Shown: piece after piece, positions 44,505 to 53,406 of the stretch
Layout: the number at the start of each line of letters is the position of its first letter
How positions within the stretch are numbered: the first letter of the stretch is position 1
Source: an uncultured Clostridia bacterium
GTDB taxonomy: Bacteria > Bacillota > Clostridia > Christensenellales > UBA1242
Reading direction: 5' to 3'
DNA: 64,000 nucleotides
NCBI GenBank assembly: GCA_934746645.1
Contig: CAKVFE010000002.1
Location: forward strand, 186,001-250,000
Translations under genes and position numbers: made by a program
The notes under the pieces: model-generated
Seen by the model: only the letters and a program-made list of their open reading frames with translations
The model's database searches: none
Told to the model about the DNA's origin: nothing

Positions 44505-45176
44505 TTATCTTAATAACTGTAATACAAAATTGTATTCTTTTAATCGTGCCCTATGTTTTTTATAATCTGGCATCACACTTTCAATAATCCTATAAAACTC
44601 TTTGCTGTGGTTAAACTCTAGTAAGTGACTTAACTCGTGTATAACAATATAATCTATAACTTTATGTGGTAACATACTTAGTCTTAAATTAAATTTAAGC
44701 TCTGCATTTATACTACAACTGCCCCATTTTGACTTGGAATTGTCAATCTTTATGCTACTATAATTAACTTGCATTAGGTCTGCAAAATAGCTTAATCTAG
44801 CCATTATTATCTCTTTTGTTATATTAGAATACCATTTAATTAATAATAAGTTTCTTCTATCTTCATCAATATTGGCTGGTACAAATATATTACTACCCGA
44901 TATTTCTATATCTTTTAACTTATCAATTTCTATTTTTGTGTATCTTTCTCCACAAAAAAGATATTTATTACCATTAAATAGTTCATTGTTATCTAAATTG
45001 GTATTTTGAATAACCTTTTGTTTGTTTAATATCCATTTTTCTTTTTGTTTTATAAAAGAATAAATGTACTCCATACTCAATTTTCTTGGAGCTCTTACAA
45101 TCAATTCTCCCTTTTTAGATATTGTTAAACTTAAACTTTTTCTGTTAGTTCTTATTATTGCTGTAGGATTAACCAT
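44505..45176 (-). CDS. YgjP-like (DUF45) zinc metallopeptidase domain protein
   Basis: 223 residues. The C-terminal half carries the gluzincin-like site 'VIHELSHLLEFNHSKEFY' (HExxH ... H) preceded by 'KSKWGSCS', the hallmark of the YgjP/DUF45 (UTP pyrophosphatase-associated) family. No signal peptide, so cytoplasmic. In some bacteria these sit beside type I restriction systems; here it is monocistronic with no such neighbours. Exact function unknown. Confidence 0.88.
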   Translation of the reverse strand: MVNPTAIIRTNRKSLSLTISKKGELIVRAPRKLSMEYIYSFIKQKEKWILNKQKVIQNTNLDNNELFNGNKYLFCGERYTKIEIDKLKDIEISGSNIFVPANIDEDRRNLLLIKWYSNITKEIIMARLSYFADLMQVNYSSIKIDNSKSKWGSCSINAELKFNLRLSMLPHKVIDYIVIHELSHLLEFNHSKEFYRIIESVMPDYKKHRARLKEYNFVLQLLR

Positions 45177-45243
45177 ATTATCTTCTCCACCTATTCAATT
45201 ATAGCATAAATGGCTTTATTATTACTACTTTTTTTGATTGCAT

Positions 45244-45274
45244 AATACTATTTAATACTAGATTGCATAGTATT
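45244..45274 (+). repeat. Inverted repeat upstream of the PadR-like gene, candidate operator
   Basis: AATACTAT (45244-45251) and ATAGTATT (45267-45274) are inverted; a third ATACTA lies between them and 'ATTGCATA' is repeated directly. The element ends 4 bp before the -35. Confidence 0.5.
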
Positions 45275-45278
45275 TTAA

Positions 45279-45307
45279 TTGACTAAAAATTGCAAATTAT
45301 GTATTAT
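45279..45307 (+). promoter_or_regulatory. Promoter of the PadR-like membrane protein gene
   Basis: TTGACT (45279-45284), 17 bp, TATTAT (45302-45307). Confidence 0.72.
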
Positions 45308-45391
45308 TATATCAGAAGATATAAAAAGCATTATTAAAAACGCTTTAAAAAATTTATTTGGTTCCCTAACCTTGTACTTTAAGGAGGTATT

Positions 45392-47179
45392 ATGGCATCA
45401 AGAAAAAGACCAGCTTCAAGAGGATTTGTTAACAATATTATTTTAGAAAGCCTATTAAGTGGAGATAAATATGGCTATGAAATAATAAAAGAAGTAGAAG
45501 ATAAAAGTAATGGTAAAATTATATTAAAGCAACCTAGCCTTTATAGCAGTTTAAAAAGATTTGAAACTAAAGGGTACATTACATCTTATTGGGGTGATAG
45601 TGATATTGGTGGTAGAAGACATTACTACACCATAACTGAACCTGGGAAAAATTATTACAACAGAACAGTAAATAAAAAATTAAATAGACTTAACAAGAAT
45701 ATTACTGATGACGAAGATGATGATTTAGAAGATGTTGAACAACTTTCTTATGATGACACTGACACTAATGATGTTAATGAAGTAGATAACGAAACTATTG
45801 ATGATACAAATGATGAAAGTGAAGAAAATCTTGTTACTGATACCAATGATGAAAATTATAATATATTTGAATTATTAGAACACAAAGAAAACAAATCCGA
45901 ACCAAAACATAACCCACCTACTCCACAACCAGTAAAAACAAAAGAAACTGGTATTCAGGTTGATATGTTTACTCAACAAGAAAAAGTTAATGAAGTTGAT
46001 AAAGAAGAAAAAGTTAATGTTGAAACAATACAACAATTAAAAATTAATGACTCTCCTATCACAGAAACTAAAGAAAATAATGAATCTAAGAAAGAGATAC
46101 CATTAATTAAAGAACAAACACAAGAATTTTTCAGTTGGGAAGATTTAAAAAGAAAACAAGTTGCTCAAAAACAACAAGAACCAGAACATAATGAAGAACC
46201 TATTAAAAATCAAGTTGTTATGGATGAAAATGGAATATTGAAAGTTCCAGATCCAACTATTGAGAAAAAGAAAGAACATAAAATTTATGATAATGTTGGT
46301 TCAAGAATTGAATATAATGATCCAGTTATTAATAATAAAAAACACGAATCTAAAGTTCAAGAAAAAGAATTAACTGAAGAAGAAAGACATGTTATTAACC
46401 AAAAGTTTAATGAAAAATTAGATAGAATAATAGATCAAAAGGTTGATAAAAAAAGACAAGAAGAACCTACTCCACAACCAGTTGAAGAAGATATTGATTA
46501 TAAAAACATTTTGGGCGAATTACTTTCAAAAGAAGATGAAATAGTTAAGCCACAACCTACAATAGCTGAACGCCAACCTGAATATGAAGAAAATAGTGAT
46601 GAAGAGATACCAGATAATGTTGTTGAAGAAGCTATAAACAATGTTGAACAATATGTTGCAGAACAACAATCTACTCAGAACAATGTCACAGATTTTGGTT
46701 TTAAATTCAAGCCATATATGACTGAAACTGATGAAAAGAAAGAAAATGATTTTATCCTTTCAAATAAAGTTAAAATGAAATATGGTATATTTATGTTTGT
46801 ACTTTTAATACTTCAAATCTCTACCCTATTTATCATTTTAAAAGCTAAAAATTTGTTATACACTTCAGACTATATTTTATATGGTGTAGCTTATGGATTA
46901 TCATTAGCATTATTGTTGATATGCATAATTCCTTACTTTGTTTTACCAGACAAACGAAAATCCAATAATTTTAAACTTACATATTCTTTATTATTTGGTA
47001 CATTATTATTCTTAGCTGCTTGTGCATTAACTTACGCTATCAATACATTTGCAGGACTTAATAGCTCTAATGTAGCTATGTTCTCTACAAAATTATTGTT
47101 ACCAATAATATTGTCAATCAACTTTATTATTACACCAATAATCCATATGTTATTATTGTATGACAAACAAAATTATTAA
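45392..47179 (+). CDS. PadR-type winged-helix protein fused to a four-helix membrane domain
   Basis: 595 residues. Residues ~12-90 form a PadR winged helix ('ILESLLSGDKYGYEIIKEVE', 'QPSLYSSLKRFETKGYI', 'GGRRHYYTITEPGK'). Residues ~95-450 are a very long acidic, Gln/Asn/Pro-rich, probably disordered linker. Residues ~455-595 contain four membrane helices. The topology suggests a transcription factor tethered to the inner face of the membrane. Ordinary PadR proteins are ~110 or ~180 residues and soluble, so this architecture is unusual. Strong SD (AAGGAGG). An inverted repeat next to its promoter may be an auto-operator. The linker could be released by proteolysis, but that is speculation. Confidence 0.8.
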   Translation: MASRKRPASRGFVNNIILESLLSGDKYGYEIIKEVEDKSNGKIILKQPSLYSSLKRFETKGYITSYWGDSDIGGRRHYYTITEPGKNYYNRTVNKKLNRLNKNITDDEDDDLEDVEQLSYDDTDTNDVNEVDNETIDDTNDESEENLVTDTNDENYNIFELLEHKENKSEPKHNPPTPQPVKTKETGIQVDMFTQQEKVNEVDKEEKVNVETIQQLKINDSPITETKENNESKKEIPLIKEQTQEFFSWEDLKRKQVAQKQQEPEHNEEPIKNQVVMDENGILKVPDPTIEKKKEHKIYDNVGSRIEYNDPVINNKKHESKVQEKELTEEERHVINQKFNEKLDRIIDQKVDKKRQEEPTPQPVEEDIDYKNILGELLSKEDEIVKPQPTIAERQPEYEENSDEEIPDNVVEEAINNVEQYVAEQQSTQNNVTDFGFKFKPYMTETDEKKENDFILSNKVKMKYGIFMFVLLILQISTLFIILKAKNLLYTSDYILYGVAYGLSLALLLICIIPYFVLPDKRKSNNFKLTYSLLFGTLLFLAACALTYAINTFAGLNSSNVAMFSTKLLLPIILSINFIITPIIHMLLLYDKQNY

Positions 47180-47188
47180 AATAAAAAT

Positions 47189-47222
47189 AAAATAAAAAGC
47201 CTTAATTAGGCTTTTTATTTTT
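47189..47222. terminator. Bidirectional terminator between the PadR fusion and the VTT protein
   Basis: AATAAAAAGCCT-TAATT-AGGCTTTTTATT, 12-bp stem. The right arm overlaps the last codons of the minus-strand gene. Confidence 0.9.
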
Positions 47223-48095
47223 GTTTGATTTAGGCAATTTAGATATTATCCAACTTTCTATAGGTTCTTGATATTTTGTCATTACTACTACTGCAACAAT
47301 AGCTAAAACAAGTATAAATGGCCATACAAATAATCCCCAACCTGTAAATGGGACAATATATCCACCACCAAAGAAACTCATACAAACAACACCAATAGGT
47401 CGTGTAATCAATGCAATCCAAAAGAACTCTTTAAATTTCATTGATGTTATACCAGCTATTAAACATAGCATATCATCTGGGAATAATGGCAATAAAAATG
47501 CAACTATGAGAAAAAATTTTCCTTTTTTACTTATTAAATCTGCATACTTTGTAGCGTTATCCTCCCCTGCTATCCATCTTACAATTTTAACGCCAAATAC
47601 TTTACCTAGCAGGAATGAAGAATATGAGCCTAATAATACACCAGTAGTGCATAATATTGAACCTAATATTGGTCCATAGATTGCAACACCTGTAAGTGTA
47701 ATTATCATTGATGGAATAGGAACAAATAAAACTTGCAAGTACTGTACTAATACATATACAAACATTCCCTTACTTTTTGTTGATAATATAAATTCTTTAA
47801 ATGTTGCCACAGATGAAAAAACTGAAAGCATATCATATTTATTTAAGACAAACACTACAAGAGAAACAATAAATATTATTATAGAAATTACAAAAAATAA
47901 TCTTGAATATAATTGCTTTCTTTTTTTATAAAATATGTATGATAATACACTTAAAATTAAACTAACAAATATTAAAATTGTCCATACAATTGAAAATCCA
48001 ATCGCCTTTTCATAATCAACAATAATTATTGTTGTTAATATCGGTAACAAAAATAATAATGAATAATATATAAATTTACTTTTGACCATTTTCAC
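47202..48095 (-). CDS. TVP38/TMEM64 (VTT domain) membrane protein
   Basis: 297 residues, six or more membrane helices. The VTT/DedA-like core is visible as 'VPIPSMIITLTGVAIYG', 'GSYSSFLLGKVFG' and 'FLLPLFPDDMLCLIAG', the last containing the conserved 'FP.D..C..aG' motif. Family members are thought to move lipids across membranes or support membrane homeostasis, but specific substrates are unclear. Unusually, two or three N-terminal helices precede the core. It ends within a bidirectional terminator. Confidence 0.88.
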   Translation of the reverse strand: MKMVKSKFIYYSLLFLLPILTTIIIVDYEKAIGFSIVWTILIFVSLILSVLSYIFYKKRKQLYSRLFFVISIIIFIVSLVVFVLNKYDMLSVFSSVATFKEFILSTKSKGMFVYVLVQYLQVLFVPIPSMIITLTGVAIYGPILGSILCTTGVLLGSYSSFLLGKVFGVKIVRWIAGEDNATKYADLISKKGKFFLIVAFLLPLFPDDMLCLIAGITSMKFKEFFWIALITRPIGVVCMSFFGGGYIVPFTGWGLFVWPFILVLAIVAVVVMTKYQEPIESWIISKLPKSNKNKKPN

Positions 48096-48198
48096 CTCTA
48101 CATATATATATTATATTATTTATTAACTTTACTTATGACTTTACAAAATATTCTTATTATGTTACACTACTAAAAATATGATTAATTATTGATTTTTT

Positions 48199-48227
48199 AT
48201 GAAATTTTAGTTAATTATTTGTATACT
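48199..48227 (+). promoter_or_regulatory. Possible promoter of the ABC transporter genes
   Basis: ATGAAA (48199-48204), 17 bp, TATACT (48222-48227); 33 bp before the TTG start. Confidence 0.45.
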
Positions 48228-48260
48228 TTTTATTAAAAACCATAATAAGAGGATTAGAAT

Positions 48261-49199
48261 TTGAGTAGAGTTGTTCTTAAATTAGAAAATGTAACAAAAG
48301 CATTTGAAGATAGAGTTGCTGTTAATAATGTCTCCTTTGAAATACACGAAGGGGAAATTTTTGGTTTCTTAGGTCCTAATGGAGCTGGTAAAACAACCAC
48401 TATGCGTATGATTTGTGGCTTAACCAAACCTACACACGGCAACATTACTATATGCGGTTATAATGTCCAACATGACTTTGAAAAAGCCATGAAACTAACC
48501 GGTGGAATTATTGAAAATCCCCTAATGTATGGTTATATGTCTGGTTATGATAACCTTAAATATTATGCAAGTCTTTATAAAGGCATTACAAAAGATACAA
48601 TATATGCTTACGCAAAAATTGTAGGACTAGAACATAGATTAAAAGATAAAGTTAAATTTTATTCTTTAGGTATGCGTCAAAGATTAGGTATTGCTCAAGC
48701 ACTACTTCACAATCCTAAATTATTAATATTGGACGAGCCTTTTAGTGGACTAGACCCTCAAGGCGTTGTTGAGATGAGAAAATTCTTAAAGAATTTGGCT
48801 CAAAAATACAAAATAGCAATTATGGTAAGTTCGCATATGCTTGCCGAAATGGAACAATTATGTGATACACTTGCTGTTATTAATGCAGGTCAATTAATTG
48901 AATTAAAATCTATACATCAACTTAAACAAAGTATTGTTGGTTCTAGAAGAATTAAATTTAAAGTTGACTACCCTAACTTTGCTGGTAAAGTTGTTATCAA
49001 CGAATTTCACTTCCCTGTTGATGTCGCAGGCAATTGCATATACATAACTGCTGGCGAAGAACAAGTACCTGAAATTAGCAAACGCTTACTAGATAATGGA
49101 TTATCAATTTTTGGTGTAGAATTTATTTCAAAATCACTAGAAGAAATATTTATGGAACTTATTAAACGCAAAAATAAAGGACATATCGAAATCTTTTAA
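48261..49199 (+). CDS. ABC transporter ATP-binding protein (ABC-2 exporter type)
   Basis: 312 residues; TTG start with AAGAGGA 7 nt upstream. Walker A 'GPNGAGKTT' (~38), signature 'SLGMRQRLGIAQAL' (~135-148), Walker B 'LLILDEPFSGLDP' and H-loop 'VSSHML'. The ~90 C-terminal residues are the usual exporter regulatory extension. It pairs with the permease 13 bp downstream. The relatives are BcrA/NatA-like; substrate cannot be inferred. Confidence 0.93.
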   Translation: MSRVVLKLENVTKAFEDRVAVNNVSFEIHEGEIFGFLGPNGAGKTTTMRMICGLTKPTHGNITICGYNVQHDFEKAMKLTGGIIENPLMYGYMSGYDNLKYYASLYKGITKDTIYAYAKIVGLEHRLKDKVKFYSLGMRQRLGIAQALLHNPKLLILDEPFSGLDPQGVVEMRKFLKNLAQKYKIAIMVSSHMLAEMEQLCDTLAVINAGQLIELKSIHQLKQSIVGSRRIKFKVDYPNFAGKVVINEFHFPVDVAGNCIYITAGEEQVPEISKRLLDNGLSIFGVEFISKSLEEIFMELIKRKNKGHIEIF

Positions 49200-49212
49200 C
49201 TAAGGAGTAATT

Positions 49213-51297
49213 ATGGGTGTATTTAGAATTGCCCGTGCGGAATTTATAAAAATATTTAAAAAACCAAGCATATACTTGATGGGTGTCATATTGGCAGCTG
49301 TCTTAGTTTTGTCGTTATTATTTTTCGACCCTATTGGCAAACAAAATTACACTGTTACAATAGATGGTTCTAGTGTTGAAAAAATATATGACAAATTTAT
49401 GGATAACGCTGGCGATATAACTAAAGAAACATACGATAAAAGTATTCAAAATAGTTTAGATAAAATTAATTTCTATAAAAGTTTTAATGATCGTAACCTT
49501 TCTTTAACAAAAATATATAATGAATTTGTTATTTTGTATAAAGACTTAGAAACACAAAATAGTATAGAAAACAATGAAGATAAAATAAATTCTACATTCA
49601 CAGAATTAAAAAATAAATTTCAATCTTACTGTGATGAATATAACAATGTAGAAAATTTATCAACTTATAGCGAATTATTTAAAACTTTTTATGATAACTC
49701 AGATACAACAAAATCAGATTTAAATAATTTAACAGAAGTATTAAACAGAGAAACAACTACCCCAAAAGTTTTTATAAACTATGTAGTAAGTAATACATAT
49801 TTAGACAAAATGGAGTCTATCAATAAAGACAATAAAAACTTTATAGTTTCTACATTTAAACGATATTCTGAATCAATAAAAGATAAACAAACTAAATATT
49901 ATACTAGAGTAACCAACAACACAACATCTTCACAATTTAATGACTTAAAAGATGAATTATACCAAGAACTAAGTGCCTTTTATGATAATCTAATTAGCAT
50001 AAACAAAGATGACCAACATCTTGCATTTATGGTAACAACAGAATATGAAAATCTTAAAAATGAAGTTGCTGAAGAAAAATCAATTATTGAATATTATAAT
50101 GATGTAAACAATCCAAATAAAACTGAATACAAAAAACATCAAACAATTGTAAACCAATTAAATGATAAAAATATAGTAGCAAAAATTGATAAGTTTATTG
50201 ATAATATTATTGAATTTAAGGTATCCAACACTACCCTTGAAAAATTGGAAAATACAATTAATACAAAGGTAATGGATTTAAAAGAAAGTCTAAATGCTGA
50301 CATAGAAGCAGTTAAACAAATTTATAATACAAGCAATAAAAAAGATATTGACAATATTAATAGTCTTATTTCTAAATACAAAGTACTAGCACTTAATACA
50401 GAAAATTTGGTTAATGACACAATTGATTTAGAAGCAATAAGAGTTTTAAACTCAAACAAAATTACTAAATATATTGGTTTTGAAAAATTTAATGTTTATG
50501 AAACAAAAGAAGAACTAACCAAAACCAAATATATGATTGATAAAGGCACATATAATCAAGAATATTCTGATGTATTTGCTTTCAACAAAAATAGTTCTAC
50601 CGAAACAACAGCTTATGACTTTATGTTTTATGGTATGGAAATAGCTACATTAATTATAAGTATTTTTGCTATATTCCTATCAGCAAGTTTGATTGCTTCA
50701 GAATATGATAGTGGCACAATCAAATTGCTTGCTATGAGACCATTTAACCGTTGGAAGATAATAACTGGTAAGTTGGTTGCAACAATGATATTTGCCCTAT
50801 TATTCGTGTTATTTAGCTTTATAATCTGCTTTGTTGCAGGTATATGTATGTATCCACTAGTTAACACTCCAATACTTATGGTATTTAATGCAACTAGCGC
50901 TGTAGCAATTAGTCCATTTGTATTGATGCTACTAGACTTATTATGCATACTAGCAGAAATATTCTTCTATACAGTAATTGCCTTATCTATATCAACAATA
51001 TTCCGTTCATATACTTCAGCAATTTCAATTTCTTGCATAATGTTTATACTTGCTACAAGCTTTAACTTATTATTTGGCGGATATTTCTGGTATTCATTTA
51101 TACCATTTATTAATGCAGATTTCTTTAAATTCTTTGGTGGTAGTTTCTTAACTACTCAATCTGGAGCATTTAATACATTGTTTACTTCTACCCTATTATC
51201 TAATGCTAATTTCTTTATGTCATTAGGTATATGGGCTGGTACAATAACAATATTCTTACTTATTACTTACATTACATTCAAATTAAGAGATTTCTAA
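49213..51297 (+). CDS. ABC-2 family permease with large extracytoplasmic domain
   Basis: 694 residues. TM1 is at ~20-38, then a ~430-residue outside domain (~40-470), Asn/Lys/Glu-rich and probably helical coiled coil, then five C-terminal helices beginning 'GMEIATLIISIFAIFLSASLIASEYDSGTIK'-like (in parts, ~475-500). 'SEYDSGTIKLLAMRP' is the typical ABC-2 permease motif. The large domain between TM1 and TM2 recalls YhgE/Pip-type or bacteriocin-immunity exporters. Good SD. A terminator follows. Confidence 0.87.
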   Translation: MGVFRIARAEFIKIFKKPSIYLMGVILAAVLVLSLLFFDPIGKQNYTVTIDGSSVEKIYDKFMDNAGDITKETYDKSIQNSLDKINFYKSFNDRNLSLTKIYNEFVILYKDLETQNSIENNEDKINSTFTELKNKFQSYCDEYNNVENLSTYSELFKTFYDNSDTTKSDLNNLTEVLNRETTTPKVFINYVVSNTYLDKMESINKDNKNFIVSTFKRYSESIKDKQTKYYTRVTNNTTSSQFNDLKDELYQELSAFYDNLISINKDDQHLAFMVTTEYENLKNEVAEEKSIIEYYNDVNNPNKTEYKKHQTIVNQLNDKNIVAKIDKFIDNIIEFKVSNTTLEKLENTINTKVMDLKESLNADIEAVKQIYNTSNKKDIDNINSLISKYKVLALNTENLVNDTIDLEAIRVLNSNKITKYIGFEKFNVYETKEELTKTKYMIDKGTYNQEYSDVFAFNKNSSTETTAYDFMFYGMEIATLIISIFAIFLSASLIASEYDSGTIKLLAMRPFNRWKIITGKLVATMIFALLFVLFSFIICFVAGICMYPLVNTPILMVFNATSAVAISPFVLMLLDLLCILAEIFFYTVIALSISTIFRSYTSAISISCIMFILATSFNLLFGGYFWYSFIPFINADFFKFFGGSFLTTQSGAFNTLFTSTLLSNANFFMSLGIWAGTITIFLLITYITFKLRDF

Positions 51298-51322
51298 TCA
51301 TAATATAAAAATGATTAAAAAC

Positions 51323-51356
51323 AAAAAATCACTCAAATTGAGTGATTTTTTTTATT
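51323..51356. terminator. Bidirectional terminator after the permease gene
   Basis: AAAAAATCACTCA / TGAGTGATTTTTT perfect stem, between convergent genes. Confidence 0.9.
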
Positions 51357-51370
51357 AATTAATTTAATTC

Positions 51371-52552
51371 TTAATCGGTTGCATAATTGTCAAAATAACC
51401 AGTAACTAGGACTATAGGAGTACCTTTATCACCACTGCCACTAGTTAAATCACATAAAGAGCCAACTAAGTCTGTTATCCTTCTAGGTGTTGTTCCTAAA
51501 GACTCTGCTTTATTAACTAAGTTAGATTCTTTTTCATTAATAAGTTTTTTCATTGCTTCAACTGCTTTTTCACCAGTTAAATTAGCAATTTTGTTATCAG
51601 CTAAGTATTTAAGTTTGATTTCATTTGGAGTACCCAATAAGCCATCAGTATATGCAGGACTTACAACTGGATCTGCCAATTCCCATATTCCACCTACTGG
51701 ATCTTTAAATGCGCCATCGCCATACACCATACATTCAAGCTTAACACCCAATCTTGAAAGAAGTTCTTTTTGAAGGTTGTTGACAAAAGTTTTTGTATCA
51801 CGAGGGAACAATTTAACCTTTTCATCTGTTGATAGGTTGCTACCAAGAACACCATAATCTTCATGGTATCCACTACCATCTACACTTTTATTAAGTATTT
51901 CGTGTAGAGAAATAACTTTTTCAGCACCATTACTTTCTAACAATTTTTTAGTTCTAAATCTAGAATGTATATCTGCATTAATAACTTTCTTTGTATATTT
52001 TAAAATTTCGGTTGGATCATTGGATAAAATAATTTCGCAATCACACTCTGATATTTGCTTATACATTTCAATGTAATTAACACCGGTAAATGGATGTGTA
52101 ACATCTTTAACCAAATCAGTAAATTCTTTAGCTGTATAAGATTTACCAAATTGGAATATACCCAAATCATATAGTTTATCTATAGATACTAATGGATTGC
52201 CAACTTCATCAAATGGATATGATAATTGGATAACAATCTTATCAGCACCTCTTGAAATACCTCTCAAGATACTTGAAAATCTATTTCTTGAAAGTATTGG
52301 GAACACAACTCCTATTGTTCCACCACCAAGTTTGGTTCTAACATCTTTTGCGATATTGTCAATAGTAGCAAAATTGCCTTGTGACTTAGCAACTATAGCT
52401 TCAGTAACTGCAACAATATCTTTTTCTTTTAACTTTATATTCTCATTTTTCACTGTAGCTTCTATGCAATCGGCTACTATTTTTACCAAGTTATCTCCTG
52501 GTCTTATTATTGGAGCTCTAACTCCTCTTGCAACTGTACCTACTGTTCTCAT
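51371..52552 (-). CDS. CofE-like (coenzyme F420 gamma-glutamyl ligase family) protein
   Basis: 393 residues from ATG 52552 (AAGGAG upstream; a GTG/ATG further up lacks one). The first ~130 residues match the F420-0:L-glutamate ligase fold: 'TVARGVRAPIIRPGD', 'DIVAVTEAIVAKSQGN' and 'VFPILSRNRFSSILRGIS'. The rest contains 'MVYGDGAFKDPVGGIWELADPV'-like conserved acidic segments (in parts) expected to bind nucleotide and metal. CofE adds gamma-linked glutamate to F420-0 in archaea and actinobacteria. No other F420 gene is in this window and spore-forming clostridia generally lack F420, so the true substrate is probably different. Confidence 0.75.
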   Translation of the reverse strand: MRTVGTVARGVRAPIIRPGDNLVKIVADCIEATVKNENIKLKEKDIVAVTEAIVAKSQGNFATIDNIAKDVRTKLGGGTIGVVFPILSRNRFSSILRGISRGADKIVIQLSYPFDEVGNPLVSIDKLYDLGIFQFGKSYTAKEFTDLVKDVTHPFTGVNYIEMYKQISECDCEIILSNDPTEILKYTKKVINADIHSRFRTKKLLESNGAEKVISLHEILNKSVDGSGYHEDYGVLGSNLSTDEKVKLFPRDTKTFVNNLQKELLSRLGVKLECMVYGDGAFKDPVGGIWELADPVVSPAYTDGLLGTPNEIKLKYLADNKIANLTGEKAVEAMKKLINEKESNLVNKAESLGTTPRRITDLVGSLCDLTSGSGDKGTPIVLVTGYFDNYATD

Positions 52553-52621
52553 AATAATCTCCTTAATTATTTTGTTAACACACTCATTATACAATATATG
52601 TAAAAAAATTAAAAATTAATA

Positions 52622-52656
52622 TTAAAAAAAAAAGATATAAATTTTATATCTTTTTA
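52622..52656 (-). terminator. Terminator of rnhA
   Basis: AAAAAGATATAAA / TTTATATCTTTTT type stem, with the T-run on the minus strand. Confidence 0.8.
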
Positions 52657-53097
52657 TTTGTTATTATTCATTTCTATTTGTTTTCTTGCAAGAGCATCAC
52701 ATCTATTGTTATACACATTATCTGCGTGACCTTTTACTTTTACCCACTTAACATTATGTTGTGATAACAATTGTAATAATTCTTGCCACAAATCTATATT
52801 AAGCACTGGCTTTTTATTGGCTGTACGCCAATTATTGGCTTGCCAATTTTCTATCCAACCTTGCAAAAAGGCATTAACAGTATAAGCTGAATCCGAATAT
52901 ATTGTTACATTACAAGGTTCTTTAATTAATTTTAAGCCTTCAATTACAGCTGTTATTTCCATTCGGTTATTAGTGGTATTATCACAATAACCTGAATGTT
53001 CTTTTTCTTTATCTTTATATTTTAAAACAATTCCATATCCACCCGGACCTGGATTATAAGAGCAAGCTCCATCAGTATACAACTCTACATCTTTCAT
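52654..53097 (-). CDS. rnhA: Ribonuclease HI
   Basis: Degrades the RNA strand of RNA-DNA hybrids. 147 residues. Active-site acids: Asp in 'LYTDGACSYNPGPGGYG' (residue 8), Glu in 'NNRMEITAVIEGL' (~47), Asp in 'IYSDSAYTV' (~69) and the final Asp in 'NNRCDALAR' (~135). The basic protrusion 'WQANNWRTANKKPV' is present. Monocistronic, with a terminator at its end. Confidence 0.96.
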   Translation of the reverse strand: MKDVELYTDGACSYNPGPGGYGIVLKYKDKEKEHSGYCDNTTNNRMEITAVIEGLKLIKEPCNVTIYSDSAYTVNAFLQGWIENWQANNWRTANKKPVLNIDLWQELLQLLSQHNVKWVKVKGHADNVYNNRCDALARKQIEMNNNK

Positions 53098-53165
53098 ATT
53101 TAGTTCCTCTTCATATTATAATATCATATTATAATTTTATAAACAAAACTATTTTATGGTTTTTA

Positions 53166-53194
53166 TTGACATTTAATAAATAATTATTTATACT
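53166..53194 (+). promoter_or_regulatory. Promoter of tRNA-Trp
   Basis: TTGACA (53166-53171), 17 bp, TATACT (53189-53194). Confidence 0.85.
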
Positions 53195-53224
53195 ATCAAT
53201 GTGGTAAAAATTACTACACTATTT

Positions 53225-53299
53225 AGGGGAGTAGTTCAATGGTAGAATCGCGGTCTCCAAAACCGTTGGTTGAGGGTTCGAGTCCTTTCTCCCCTGCCA
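53225..53299 (+). tRNA. tRNA-Trp (anticodon CCA)
   Basis: Acceptor arms AGGGGAG (53225-53231) and CTCCCCT (53289-53295), discriminator G, encoded CCA end. D-loop 'AATGGT', anticodon stem GCGGT/ACCGT-type with anticodon CCA at 53257-53259, T-loop 'GGTTCGAGTCC'. Single gene with its own promoter and terminator. Confidence 0.97.
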
Positions 53300-53303
53300 A
53301 TCT

Positions 53304-53333
53304 GACGCACTTTAGTGCGTTATTTTTTATTTA
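53304..53333 (+). terminator. Terminator after tRNA-Trp
   Basis: ACGCACT / AGTGCGT hairpin followed by ATTTTTTATTT. Confidence 0.85.
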
Positions 53334-53371
53334 AGATAAAAAATTAATATGTTTATTATAAATAATAAAAC

Positions 53372-53405
53372 AAAAAAAGAGTTGTATTGCTACAACTCTT
53401 TTTTA
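53372..53405. terminator. Terminator of rny (bidirectional)
   Basis: AAAAAAGAGTTGTA-TTGC-TACAACTCTTTTTT, a 14-bp perfect stem. Confidence 0.9.
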
Positions 53406-53406
53406 A

